Positions 26,512 through 34,579 of a stretch of 64,000 bases of DNA are shown here, one piece after another. Source of the stretch: Hymenobacter sp. BRD128 (GTDB taxonomy: Bacteria > Bacteroidota > Bacteroidia > Cytophagales > Hymenobacteraceae); NCBI RefSeq assembly GCF_013256625.1, contig NZ_CP053909.1:1-64000 (forward strand), in the 5' to 3' direction. The first letter of the stretch is position 1; each line of letters starts with the position of its first letter. The translations under genes and the position numbers were made by a program. The notes beneath the pieces were generated by a model. It saw only the letters and a list, made by a program, of their open reading frames with translations, searched no databases and was not told the origin of the DNA.

Positions 26512-26907
26512 CTACTGGTTGAACAGCGGGTTGGCTGGCAGGCTGGCCACCCCGTAGCTGCGCAACAGCTTCCCCCACCAGTGGCCGAGCCTGCTGCCCT
26601 CGCTCACCACTTCGTCAATGTCGTGGAGTACGTCGCCTTTCGGGCGGGTCGGGGCGGGCACCCAGGGAACTTTGCCCTCGCGAATAGCTTCGAGCTGGCT
26701 TACTACCTGCTCGTTGGATTTAGTATTTATTCTCCTGGTAAACGCTTGCTTAATGGCCGCCCGCTTGGCCGAATCATTCGCAATTAAGGCCTGCTGCTGC
26801 TCCATCTGAAGCAGCAAGCGCAGCATTCGGAGGTCGGACGTTAGCTGAGAGACTTTAGCGAGTAGTTGAGGTTCATTGAGTTGGTAGCTGGTAATCGGGT
26901 CCGGCAT
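26512..26907 (-). CDS. Small hypothetical helical protein
   Basis: This protein has 131 residues from ATG at 26907 (MPDPITSYQLNEPQ), chosen because a C/T-rich leader precedes it. The in-frame extension to 27045 is Arg/Gly-rich and unlike protein. It is helical and charged (PQLLAKVSQLTSDLRMLRLL, AIKQAFTRRINTKSNEQ), ending LGHWWGKLLRSYGVASLP. No signal peptide and no known family. A DNA- or partner-binding accessory protein is possible but unsupported. Confidence 0.5.
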   Translation of the reverse strand: MPDPITSYQLNEPQLLAKVSQLTSDLRMLRLLLQMEQQQALIANDSAKRAAIKQAFTRRINTKSNEQVVSQLEAIREGKVPWVPAPTRPKGDVLHDIDEVVSEGSRLGHWWGKLLRSYGVASLPANPLFNQ

Positions 26908-27128
26908 GTGGAAAAGGAGAAGAGTGCCGCCAAAAATAAGCCTGCTTCTCTCCAAAGTACTATTTTTCTGCCCCGCCGCAGGCCCCTGTGCGCCACTCCG
27001 GCGAAAGCGTCCCGCCCGGTTCCCCCGGGCCCCAGGCTTCAGCACGCCCCCCGGGCAGCCCGTAATAGTACTCCCGGACCAGCTTTTTTAAGGTAGTCTG
27101 GCACGGCGATTGCAAAGTTCTAAAAAGA

Positions 27129-27162
27129 TTTGTTCACTTGGACAAACTTTTACTTATCTTTG
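27129..27162 (+). promoter_or_regulatory. Repeated palindromic operator with TATCTTTG promoter box (T9SS pair)
   Basis: TTTGTTCACTTGGACAAA (27129-27146) is near-palindromic. After eight bases comes TATCTTTG (27155-27162), a full -7 consensus match. The layout equals the sites at 20043 and 59207. It drives the tandem T9SS genes at 27361 and 28765. Confidence 0.65.
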
Positions 27163-27277
27163 GCTACCGAAGCTCCTCAGCCGCCAGCTGGTGCAATTCC
27201 GCTTCGGCTTAGTCCATGCACGTCGCCCTTCGTTCCTGGTTGCTGACTGGCCCCGCCCCTGCCCGTTGCGTTTTCAC

Positions 27278-27312
27278 ATTATCTCCGATAATGTTTACTT
27301 ATCGGAGATAAT
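27278..27312. repeat. Perfect 14-bp stem-loop in the leader of the T9SS pair
   Basis: Arms 27278-27291 and 27299-27312 are perfectly complementary around TGTTTAC. The hairpin lies about 140 bases into the predicted transcript and 48 bases before the start codon. No U-run follows, so it is more likely an operator or RNA-stability/translation element than a simple terminator. Confidence 0.6.
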
Positions 27313-27360
27313 AGTTGCCCAGTATTCTCTTCCTTTTTTTCACCTTTTTTCCTTTTTTTT

Positions 27361-28749
27361 ATGGTGCAGCAATTCGCACTTCGTCTCACGCTTCTGGTTA
27401 CGCTCGCCCTGCTGACGCTTGGCGCCGGCGCGCAGACTTCCCCCGCGTCGCCCGCGCGGGTGGTCGCCAAGCCGTCGCCCTCGACCACGTTCGACCAGAA
27501 CGTGGCCAACATTCACTGGAAACGAGGCACCGGCACGAACTACGTCGTGCTCATCCGCCTCAATGACGTGTACGGCATCTACGGCAGCCCCGGCCTCATT
27601 GAGCCCGATGACCGCCCCTACAAAACGAACGGCAACGGCCTGATGGACGCTACCTCCTTCGTGCCGCAGAATCCCAATCTGCCCATTTTATGCGCCGGCG
27701 GCGTGTGCAGCACGACGTACCTGCTCAAGACCGGGACGTACAGCAGCGCGGCCGACACCACGGCCCAGGTGCTCAACACCACGATTGGCGCTTACTACGA
27801 GGTGGGCGTGTACGAGTACTTCGTGGATAGCAACGGCAACAAGAATTACACGCGCGGGGCCAAAACCACGTTTGCGCAGCCCCGCATAGCCCCGCAGATT
27901 ACCAACATCACGGTGGATGCGAATTCGCGGCCGATTATAACCTTTAAAACCGCTGCGGAAAACGCCACTAGCTTTTTGAAGGTGCAGTGGGCTTCCGACT
28001 CCGCGCAACTGTCCTCATCGCTGAGTTCCTCGTTTCAGCTGGCGCCCACCAACTACGCCGGGGCCTCGACCTATACGAGCGCCCTACCGCTCACTGCCAG
28101 CGGCCCGCTCTATTACCGGGTGCTGCTGCGCGCCGAGACCCGCCCGCTGCTGGCCGAGGAGAAGTACTCGAAAATCGTGCGCTACTCGCCCACGGGCCGC
28201 TACGGGTCCGTTATCACCAATTTAAAGGCTGGCGCCAGCGCCAGCGCCGCGGCTATCGACTTGAAATGGACTACTACGAACGAAATTTATAACGGTGGCT
28301 TCCAGCTTCAGTACGCGGCCGATTCGCTGTCCTGGCAAAACCTGGGGTTCGTTAACAGCCAGGTAGCGACCATTTCTACCACGCCGGGAGACTACAAGTA
28401 TTCTACCCCTTTCACCGGGGCCATGTACTACCGGATCCAGCAGGTTGACCGGGCCAGCTTTATCACGGCTACCACGAAGAGCTTGTTGGTGCAGGCCGTC
28501 CCCCTGGCGACGCAGAGTGCTAGCAGCTACCCAAAAGGGGTAGCTGCCTATCCGAACCCGGCGCATGACGTGGTGGAAGTATTCAGCACTAGCGCCGGCT
28601 CGCCAGTCCAACTGCTCAATACCCTGGGGCAGGTGGTGCAACAGACCACCCTGGCGCCGGGCACGGCCAAGCTGGCGGTGCAGGACCTGCCCCGGGGCGT
28701 CTACGTTGTGCGGCAAGGGGCGGTCAGCAGCCGCCTCGTTCTAGAATAG
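27361..28749 (+). CDS. Secreted T9SS-sorted surface protein, paralogue 1
   Basis: This protein has 462 residues with a signal peptide (LRLTLLVTLALLTLGAGAQ). A first domain has a segment shared with the next gene (DDRPYKTNGNGLMDA, TTYLLKTGTYSSAADT). A fibronectin-III-like module follows (IDLKWTTTNEIYNGGFQLQY) and then a type A sorting domain in the last 70 residues (AAYPNPAHDVVEVF, LLNTLGQVVQQ, LPRGVYVVRQG). It should be exported by T9SS and surface-attached. The function of the first domain is unknown. It lies 15 bases before its paralogue and shares its promoter. Confidence 0.75.
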   Translation: MVQQFALRLTLLVTLALLTLGAGAQTSPASPARVVAKPSPSTTFDQNVANIHWKRGTGTNYVVLIRLNDVYGIYGSPGLIEPDDRPYKTNGNGLMDATSFVPQNPNLPILCAGGVCSTTYLLKTGTYSSAADTTAQVLNTTIGAYYEVGVYEYFVDSNGNKNYTRGAKTTFAQPRIAPQITNITVDANSRPIITFKTAAENATSFLKVQWASDSAQLSSSLSSSFQLAPTNYAGASTYTSALPLTASGPLYYRVLLRAETRPLLAEEKYSKIVRYSPTGRYGSVITNLKAGASASAAAIDLKWTTTNEIYNGGFQLQYAADSLSWQNLGFVNSQVATISTTPGDYKYSTPFTGAMYYRIQQVDRASFITATTKSLLVQAVPLATQSASSYPKGVAAYPNPAHDVVEVFSTSAGSPVQLLNTLGQVVQQTTLAPGTAKLAVQDLPRGVYVVRQGAVSSRLVLE

Positions 28750-28764
28750 TTTCCGACTACTACG

Positions 28765-30126
28765 ATGAAACTATTCCCTATTATCCGCACCCTGGCCCTG
28801 CTCTGGCTCGGGCTAGCCCTGCATCCGGCCCGGGCGCAAGTATACCCCAGCATTGCCCCTTCCCGCATACTTGTCACCGCGAAGCCGGGCACCACCGCCG
28901 ACCAGAACGTAGCGAAAATCAGCTGGAAACCCGGCGATGGCACGTACTACATTGTTCTTATTCGCGTGGTAGACTACAATTCGCCCTACGGCGGTGCCGT
29001 CGATATGGTACTGCCCGATGACCGCCCCTACAAAACGAACGGCAACGGCATAATGGACGCGAATTCCTACGTGCCGAAAAACCCGAATTTCGGCTCTACC
29101 TACCCGCCGAGCACGACCTACCTGCTGAAAACGGCGGCCTACACCAGCCCGGCCGATACGGCCACGGCGGTGCTCAATGCCACCGGCGGCGTACTCTACG
29201 AGGTCAACGTTTTTGAGTATAATACCGATGCCAGCGGCACCCGCTACTACACGGCCTCCTCCTGTACGTCCTGCCGCAAGGGCCCGCAGTTTCTCCAACC
29301 CCGCTCGTTGCCCGTCGTAACCAAGCTGGTTCGCAACGGCCAGTTTACCGACCTCGAGTTCGTCAACAACGGCGAATCCGCGGCCAGTAACTATACCATC
29401 CTCTGGAATGCCGACTCGACGGCCATGAACGCCAGCTACGGGTTGGGGAATACGTACCAGGTAGCGCCCAAAGGCTACGCGCCGGCCAGCTACTCGGTAT
29501 CGCTGCTGAGTCCGCAGCCCGCGAATAAGGTCTATTACTACTGGATAGTGCTGCACAGTGGCAACGCGTCCTACAATTACGAAACGACGACGACCAAAGC
29601 GAACGCGCTCGCGCCCAACGGGCCGTTACCGGTCAGTCTAAGCTCGTTCGAGGTGGCGCGGTCGGGCGCCAGCGTGTTGCTGCGCTGGAACACGGCCTCC
29701 GAGCTGAATAGCGCGGGCTTCGGTATCGAGCGCTCCCCCGATGGCAGCTCCTGGAGCCAGGTGGACTACGTGCCGGGCAGCGGTACTACCCAGCAGGCCC
29801 ATAGCTACGCTCGCTCCAGCGCCTACGTGGGCGCCGCTTACTACCGGCTGCGCCAGGAGGACTTATCGGGGGCTAAAAACTATTCCCCCGTCCGCTACCT
29901 GGCCGCCGACGGCGCCAGTGCCCTGGCAGTTTATCCGAACCCGGGTAGTGGGCTGCTCTCCCTCGTCGGGGGCGACGCCACGCTGCCCGTGGTCATTTAC
30001 AACGCCATCGGCCAAGCCACCAGGCAGCTGCCGGCGGGGAGTACCCAGCTCAATATGAGCGGGCAGCCCCCCGGGATTTACCTGGTGCGCCAAGGGACCA
30101 GCAGTGTACGCGTGGTAGTCAAGTAG
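28765..30126 (+). CDS. Secreted T9SS-sorted surface protein, paralogue 2
   Basis: This protein has 453 residues, clearly a tandem duplicate of the previous gene: same signal, same DDRPYKTNGNGIMDA and TTYLLKTAAYTSPADT blocks, same overall layout. It has a fibronectin-III-like region (VLLRWNTASELNSAGFGIER, YYRLRQEDLSGAKNYSP) and a type A sorting domain (AVYPNPGSGLLSL, IYNAIGQATRQL, PPGIYLVRQG). Two cysteine pairs in the middle (SSCTSCRKG) differ from paralogue 1. A terminator follows at 30158. Surface adhesion or binding is a plausible role; no enzyme motif was seen. Confidence 0.75.
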   Translation: MKLFPIIRTLALLWLGLALHPARAQVYPSIAPSRILVTAKPGTTADQNVAKISWKPGDGTYYIVLIRVVDYNSPYGGAVDMVLPDDRPYKTNGNGIMDANSYVPKNPNFGSTYPPSTTYLLKTAAYTSPADTATAVLNATGGVLYEVNVFEYNTDASGTRYYTASSCTSCRKGPQFLQPRSLPVVTKLVRNGQFTDLEFVNNGESAASNYTILWNADSTAMNASYGLGNTYQVAPKGYAPASYSVSLLSPQPANKVYYYWIVLHSGNASYNYETTTTKANALAPNGPLPVSLSSFEVARSGASVLLRWNTASELNSAGFGIERSPDGSSWSQVDYVPGSGTTQQAHSYARSSAYVGAAYYRLRQEDLSGAKNYSPVRYLAADGASALAVYPNPGSGLLSLVGGDATLPVVIYNAIGQATRQLPAGSTQLNMSGQPPGIYLVRQGTSSVRVVVK

Positions 30127-30579
30127 GCCCCCGCCGCTGTGTTACCCCTCTCGCCGGAAGCCCGTGGGTAAGTCTATCCACGGGTTTAGTAATAAAAATT
30201 TTTAGTCTTTAAAGATAAATTTCCTTATCGTTCTGGGTTCTTTGCTTCCTCGCGTTTCCTTCCTAATAATGACGCTCCCCATGGGCCCTTAGTGGATGCT
30301 TTTGCCGATGCTCTTTCAAGCGCGTAGGGGCCCTTTTTTAAGCCCTATTTTACTGACCTTTATTGGAGTAGTATCAGGTAGTGAAAATATGCGTTTCTCT
30401 ACTCACAAATTGCTCTCTATCTAGAAAAGCATACAGGAGGAGGTCACTTAATAACGTGGTGGCTTACAAGGCTGCACAAAATCTGGGCCTATAAACAAAC
30501 CGAACCAGTGCTCACGCCTAGACACTTTTATTAAGTACACGACAACTCGCATGTGTAATTTATAAATCAAACTTTCAGG
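30127..30579. other. Gap between the T9SS pair and the IS630 element
   Basis: Apart from the terminator at 30158-30197, no gene is visible. The DNA is AT-richer than its surroundings, and no reading frame of useful length shows protein character. The missing part of the PHP gene cut by the IS (31601-31984) is not found here, so the IS insertion came with a deletion or rearrangement. Confidence 0.5.
30158..30197 (+). terminator. Terminator of the T9SS pair
   Basis: AAGCCCGTGG (30158-30167) pairs with CCACGGGTTT (30178-30187) with one G-U pair around a 10-base loop. An A/T-rich tail follows. It lies 31 bases after the stop of the second paralogue. Confidence 0.7.
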
Positions 30580-30634
30580 TATAGCGGATTCTAGAACGGT
30601 GTAGCTACTATAAAGCTGTTTACGTACCGGGTGT

Positions 30635-31006
30635 ATGCAAGCCTATTCTCTTGATTTGCGGCAGCGTATCGCGCAAGCGTGTGCCGAGCCCGGGGCGCGA
30701 CAAGCCCACGTCGCCGCCCGGTTTTGCGTGAGCGTGGCCTTCGTCGGCAAGCTGCTGCGTCGCCAGCGGCAAAGCGGGCAGTTGGCCGCCCTGCCCGGCC
30801 GCGGTGGTCCGGCCCGCTGCCTGGATGCGGCGGCGCAGGCCTGGCTAAGGGACCAGGTGGCGGCCCAACCCGATGCCACCCTGGCCGAGTTACAGACGCT
30901 CCTGCTGGTTGAGCGCGGGCAAGCCGTTAGCCGGGGCTCCGTCTGGCGAGTGCTCCACGAACAAGGCTGGCGACGTAAAAAAAAGCCTGCACGCCACGGA
31001 GCGTGA
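30635..31006 (+). CDS. IS630 transposase, N-terminal frame (helix-turn-helix part)
   Basis: This frame has 123 residues beginning MQAYSLDLRQRIAQACAEPG, the typical IS630 start, and carries two helix-turn-helix units (AHVAARFCVSVAFVGKLLRR and ATLAELQTLLLVERGQAVSR). The frame ends shortly after an A8 run (30977-30984), where the catalytic part continues in the other frame. Slippage at such A runs is known in this family, so the split is probably programmed rather than a defect. Confidence 0.85.
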   Translation: MQAYSLDLRQRIAQACAEPGARQAHVAARFCVSVAFVGKLLRRQRQSGQLAALPGRGGPARCLDAAAQAWLRDQVAAQPDATLAELQTLLLVERGQAVSRGSVWRVLHEQGWRRKKKPARHGA

Positions 31007-31595
31007 CACGCCCCGGGTACACGCCTTGCGCAGCGCGCACGTCGCGGCTATCGCGCAACGCCCCGACGTAGCCCGCTTTCATTTTCTGGACGAGACCGGC
31101 CTGCGCCTAGACTACACGCGGCGCTCTGGCCGGGCGCAGGCCGGCCAGCGTGTGAGTGGGGCCGTACCGTTGCGCCGCCCGGCCCGCTCCCTAACCTTAA
31201 TTGGCGCCTTGTCCGTGCACGGGCTGCACGGGGTCCAGGTGCTGGAAGGGGCCTTGAATCAGCGCAGCTTCGCCCTGTATATCAGCCGCATCCTGGCCCC
31301 GCAGCTACGGCGCGGGGACGTGCTGGTCCTCGACAACCTGCGGGTGCATCACCTGACCGGGCTGCGGGAGTGGCTAGCCCGGCGCGGCATCGAAGTGCTG
31401 TTTCTGCCCCCCTACTCGCCCGACTTTACCCCCATCGAGCAGGCCTGGAGCAAGCTCAAAACCAAGCTGCGCCACGCCCAGGCACGGACCCGCGACGCGC
31501 TCGAAGAAGCCTTACATACCGCCATCGACTGGCTTACTGGCCCCGATGCGAAAGCGTGGTTTAATCACTGTGGCTATCACGTACACCGTTCATGA
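30873..31595 (+). CDS. IS630 transposase, catalytic DDE frame
   Basis: The region after the A8 run at 30977-30984 is the real catalytic part; the first about 35 codons of this frame are out of phase with the protein and not used. The DDE triad is visible: Asp in FHFLDETGLRLDY, Asp in GDVLVLDNLRVHHL, and Glu in PDFTPIEQAWSKLKTKL. It ends HCGYHVHRS, just inside the right inverted repeat. With the first frame it gives a single transposase of about 320 residues. Confidence 0.85.
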   Translation: MPPWPSYRRSCWLSAGKPLAGAPSGECSTNKAGDVKKSLHATERDTPRVHALRSAHVAAIAQRPDVARFHFLDETGLRLDYTRRSGRAQAGQRVSGAVPLRRPARSLTLIGALSVHGLHGVQVLEGALNQRSFALYISRILAPQLRRGDVLVLDNLRVHHLTGLREWLARRGIEVLFLPPYSPDFTPIEQAWSKLKTKLRHAQARTRDALEEALHTAIDWLTGPDAKAWFNHCGYHVHRS

Positions 31596-31600
31596 ATCCG

Positions 31601-31984
31601 CTATAAGTCATTGACGTAGTCGGGATTAAATAAGCAGTGTATATTTATTAATCTAGAACTATCTGTGGTCGGGAGCATTCGAAGCTCTACATTAGGAAAA
31701 ATAAATATGTCTTTTATAAATGATACTTCTTCTGCATCGAAGAGCTTATTACCTGTAGTATCAACCTTATTTTCAAGGTCTCTTTGGTATTCAATTGCTT
31801 CAATATATCTCTCAATAGAAAAATAGTCAGTTAAAGCTATTGCTTGTATTTTATTGGCAAAAGCTTTTTTGTAGAACACGCAAAAAAACTCATCCATAGA
31901 AGGTGATAAAAACAGGTCATTTTTATTTGTCCCTTTCGTGTGTACATGAAAGTTCCATTTTCTCCACTGTGAGCCTGCGTTCAT
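31601..31984 (-). pseudogene. Truncated PHP-domain gene (TrlF-like defence ATPase), cut by the IS630 element
   Basis: Only the first 127 residues remain. They read WRKWNFHVHTKGTNKND (HxH metal motif of PHP phosphoesterases), IQAIALTDYFSIERYIEAIE and IFPNVELRMLPTTDSSR, the start of large PHP plus ATPase proteins of the TrlF type. The frame stops within the IS end, at the TA target. The DNA is AT-rich, unlike the neighbours, suggesting a separate origin. The missing ATPase part is not in the window, so the gene is inactive. Confidence 0.65.
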
Positions 31985-32062
31985 TTTCCTAATTATAGTT
32001 AGTTATTGAATTGACTATTTGCCTCCGTGTAATGGACATGGCAAGGTTGTGCCAATATAGGC

Positions 32063-32228
32063 ACCATCTTGAAAGCTACAGTGAAACGAGTAGCTAGGCC
32101 AACTCCTGCTGGCCGTACGGTCGATACTACTGTACTGCTCGGGTACGCCCGCGCCATGCTCAACCGGCTGTGGGAGCCGGGTACGGCCTACCATAAAGCC
32201 GGCGTAGTGCTCGACGGGTTAGAATCGC
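32063..32228 (+). pseudogene. Remnant of a umuC (DNA polymerase V) gene
   Basis: A plus-strand frame reads VDTTVLLGYARAMLNRLWEP, then GTAYHKAGVVLDGLE, which matches the C-terminal region of UmuC-type error-prone polymerases. No start and no catalytic part are present, and the text breaks off at about 32228, where resolvase sequence begins. It is a fragment with no expected function. Confidence 0.65.
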
Positions 32229-32232
32229 CCGG

Positions 32233-32651
32233 CACTGGTCTGCTGCGACATGCCCGACGCCAATACCCTTACCGTGGGCCTATTCGCCGTTATTGCCCAG
32301 CACGAGCGCGAGACCATTTCCAAACGCACGAAGGATGCGCTCGCCGCCAAGAAAGCCCGCGGCGCGCAGCTGGGCAGCCCGCAGAATTTTACGACAACCG
32401 TGATTGCGCAGGGGCAGGCGGCCATGCAGCGCAACGCTCGGGAGCACCAGGCTAACCAGCAGGCGGCGCAACTAGCGGAACTCTTACGCGCCAAAGGGCA
32501 GGCCTTGTGGCAAATTGCCGCCAAGCTCAACGAAGTGGGCTATCGTACCCGGCGCGGTAAGGAGTTTCAGGCTACAACCGTACAGCGCCTTTTACCGGCG
32601 TTACTCAAGACGGATAGCAAGCTTACTTTAGCGCAAAAAGACTCAAAATGA
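32233..32651 (+). pseudogene. Serine recombinase (resolvase/invertase) remnant lacking its catalytic start
   Basis: The frame reads ALVCCDMPDANTLTVGLFAV, then AQHERETISKRTKDALAAKK and ARGAQLGSPQNF, which is the second half of the resolvase catalytic domain. A C-terminal helix-turn-helix follows (LWQIAAKLNEVGYRTRRGKE). The N-terminal part with the active-site serine is missing and replaced by umuC sequence. If translated from ATG at 32250 it would give 133 residues able at most to bind DNA. It ends 9 bases before abiEii. Confidence 0.7.
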
Positions 32652-32660
32652 ATACGCACA

Positions 32661-33566
32661 ATGAAGCTACTGCAATCTGAACTGTATCTTGGGATGATGG
32701 AATTAAGCCTGCTAGATAAAATCAAACGGCTCGTTATCGTAGCCCTTGTAACGGACGACATCTTAATGGAAACACTGGTGCTAAAGGGCGGTAATGCCTT
32801 AAGCATTGCGTATGGAGTGGGCAACCGTGGCTCTGTCGACCTAGATTTTTCGATGGAGCAGGATTTTGCAGACGTGCACCAAACTGTTCAGACTATTGCG
32901 ACCAATCTGGCGGAAACTTTTGCGGCCCATCAATTACACGCTTTTGATGTGAAAGTGGAGGAAAAGCCCGGAACGATGCCAGTAGCGCTGCGCTCATTTT
33001 GGGGCGGCTACCGAATCAAATTTAAAGTCGCTGACGCGGCCATTCTAGCTCGCTACGGTCATGATCCCAAACAGCTCCAAAGGGCATCTCTAGAGTTAGG
33101 TACTGCCGAATTTCGTAGCAAGAGCTTCTCGGTAGATATCAGCCGCTATGAGTATTGTGGCCATAAAGTCGCGCACGAATTAGATGGGCTCACCTATTAT
33201 GTATACCCGCCCCAGCTGCTGGTATTCGAGAAGGTGCGCGCCATCTGTCAGCAAATGCCCGAATACGTTCCAATTGTTCCGACACATCATCCACGAGCCC
33301 GTGCCCGCGATTTCTACGACATTCATTCGTTGATGGAAGGATTCGATATCGACGTGGAGAGCGCGGAAAGCCAGGATGTGCTACGGCAGGTATTTGCTGC
33401 TAAGAAAGTGCCGATAGAGTTTTTAGAACAGTTGGCTACGACCCAGCACTACCACGAAGTGGACTTTCCAGCCGTGCGCAGTACTGTGACGGACCCCAGC
33501 AGTACGCAGCCATTTGCTTTTTACTTCGATTACGTGGTGTCGCGTTTCGGTCAGTTGCTGCGCTAG
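32661..33566 (+). CDS. AbiEii-type toxin (nucleotidyltransferase of a type IV TA system)
   Basis: This protein has 301 residues. The nucleotidyltransferase core is clear: LVLKGGNALSIAYGVGN, then GSVDLDFSM with Asp60 and Asp62 as metal ligands, and later PPQLLVFEKVRAICQQMPEY and ARARDFYDIHSLMEGF, all typical of AbiEii/AbiGii. Such toxins transfer nucleotides to host RNA (tRNA in studied members) and arrest growth during phage attack. Its partner AbiEi lies downstream in the opposite direction, the two stops overlapping by four bases, rather than the usual co-directional operon. Confidence 0.85.
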   Translation: MKLLQSELYLGMMELSLLDKIKRLVIVALVTDDILMETLVLKGGNALSIAYGVGNRGSVDLDFSMEQDFADVHQTVQTIATNLAETFAAHQLHAFDVKVEEKPGTMPVALRSFWGGYRIKFKVADAAILARYGHDPKQLQRASLELGTAEFRSKSFSVDISRYEYCGHKVAHELDGLTYYVYPPQLLVFEKVRAICQQMPEYVPIVPTHHPRARARDFYDIHSLMEGFDIDVESAESQDVLRQVFAAKKVPIEFLEQLATTQHYHEVDFPAVRSTVTDPSSTQPFAFYFDYVVSRFGQLLR

Positions 33567-34441
33567 AATCCTTTTGGAAAGTGTAGTCGCCACTCTGGGG
33601 AGTAATCGGTAGCACCCATGTCGTGGGTGAGATAGAAGTCTAGTTCCTGTGGTTGCTTCCTGAGCAGTTGCACCTGTGCGGGGCGATAGGTACCAGCCCG
33701 CTCTAGGTAAAACCCAATGGCTTGGTGGTAAGGGTAACGGTAACCTAGCTTAGGCAACAGGCTAACTAGTTTGTTGATGGAAACTGTAGAGGCAGCCCGA
33801 CGGTAAGCTTCTACTACTTCGAATACACCTCCCACGTAGTCCGGCCGCACGGCCAAGTCAATCAAGGTGCGCTCCAAGGAGGTTAGCGCGATGCGGCCCG
33901 CTTGCATGTGCTGCACCTCTACAACGCCCAGCCGCCCGGTGAACTTACCATTGAGCAGGACTAGGGTATAGTCGCGGTAGCGCGCGTGGGCCTGTGACTG
34001 GCGTTGGGGCCGAGTGAAGGCGTCGTCTATCGCCTCCTGCGTCAACGGAACGCTCGAATCCGGCTTGGATGACTGCTCCACATTTACATAAATCTGCTTC
34101 GGTATCTGGTCCGTTAGACCATGTAGATACAGCGCCGAGTAATGTGATAGGTAAGCCTGAGTGCGTATATGCGTAGCTAACTCAAAAGCAGTAACCGATT
34201 TCCAGATGTACAAGGTCTTCGTTTCCGTGGGAAAGACGAGGTCTACCTGCTTCATCGCCGTGTGACGCACTAAAAGCGCAATAAAGTCACGGGCTAACAG
34301 GCTTTTCGCCAAACGCCAGAAGCTTCGGTGCTCGGCAAAAATCCTTTCCAAGTCCCGACGCTGAAATACTGTCTGTTCTAGCGTGTTCAGCAACGCTACA
34401 ATGTCGCTTTGCGCAATTAGAAAGCGGTTTTTGTTGGCCAC
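33563..34441 (-). CDS. AbiEi-type antitoxin and transcriptional regulator
   Basis: This protein has 292 residues from a GTG at 34441. The N-terminal winged-helix region (IVALLNTLEQTVFQRRDLER) is followed by the AbiEi body (YLSHYSALYLHGLTDQIPKQ, GVVEVQHMQAGRIALTSLER, TLIDLAVRPDYVGGVFEVVE). AbiEi proteins neutralise AbiEii and repress their own promoter by binding inverted repeats. Here a perfect 40-bp palindrome lies 14 bases upstream, at the promoter. It is convergent with the toxin gene, so the two must be expressed from separate promoters. Confidence 0.82.
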   Translation of the reverse strand: MANKNRFLIAQSDIVALLNTLEQTVFQRRDLERIFAEHRSFWRLAKSLLARDFIALLVRHTAMKQVDLVFPTETKTLYIWKSVTAFELATHIRTQAYLSHYSALYLHGLTDQIPKQIYVNVEQSSKPDSSVPLTQEAIDDAFTRPQRQSQAHARYRDYTLVLLNGKFTGRLGVVEVQHMQAGRIALTSLERTLIDLAVRPDYVGGVFEVVEAYRRAASTVSINKLVSLLPKLGYRYPYHQAIGFYLERAGTYRPAQVQLLRKQPQELDFYLTHDMGATDYSPEWRLHFPKGF

Positions 34442-34454
34442 GGTAAATAATTAC

Positions 34455-34494
34455 TGCTATACGTAGAAGGTACGCGTACCTTCTACGTATAGCA
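34455..34494. promoter_or_regulatory. Perfect 40-bp palindrome at the abiEi promoter
   Basis: Bases 34455-34474 are the exact reverse complement of 34475-34494; the centre is GGTACGCGTACC (34469-34480). A minus-strand -7 box TAACTTTG (34493-34500) overlaps its edge, so the palindrome covers the expected transcription start of abiEi. A protein bound here would block transcription. AbiEi itself is the obvious candidate. Confidence 0.85.
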
Positions 34495-34579
34495 AAGTTA
34501 AGGGTTTTTTTAGACATTGTCAAGCGTTTTTATTGATAAGCAGCTAATTGACAAAGAAACTATTTGTAAAATATTTCGT

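Larger units (their letters stand above)
26908..27360. other. Intergenic control region before the T9SS pair
   Basis: This region holds the operator-promoter at 27129-27162 and the hairpin at 27278-27312. The remaining DNA is GC-rich with no convincing gene. The T9SS pair's leader would be about 190 bases long and ends in a long T/C run just before ATG at 27361. Confidence 0.6.
30580..31605 (+). mobile_element. IS630-family insertion sequence
   Basis: The terminal inverted repeats are 30580-30603 and 31582-31605, matching at 22 of 24 positions and beginning TATAGCGG. TA is at both outer edges, as expected for the TA target of IS630/Tc1-type elements. The element is about 1.03 kb and carries two overlapping transposase frames. 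It appears complete and has truncated the PHP gene on its right. Confidence 0.88.

Noticed and set aside
30977..30984. Frame change at A8 in the IS630 transposase counted as a sequencing error
   Set aside because: The run is A, not C/G, both halves are conserved, and IS630 transposases commonly use slippage at A runs; a programmed event is more likely.
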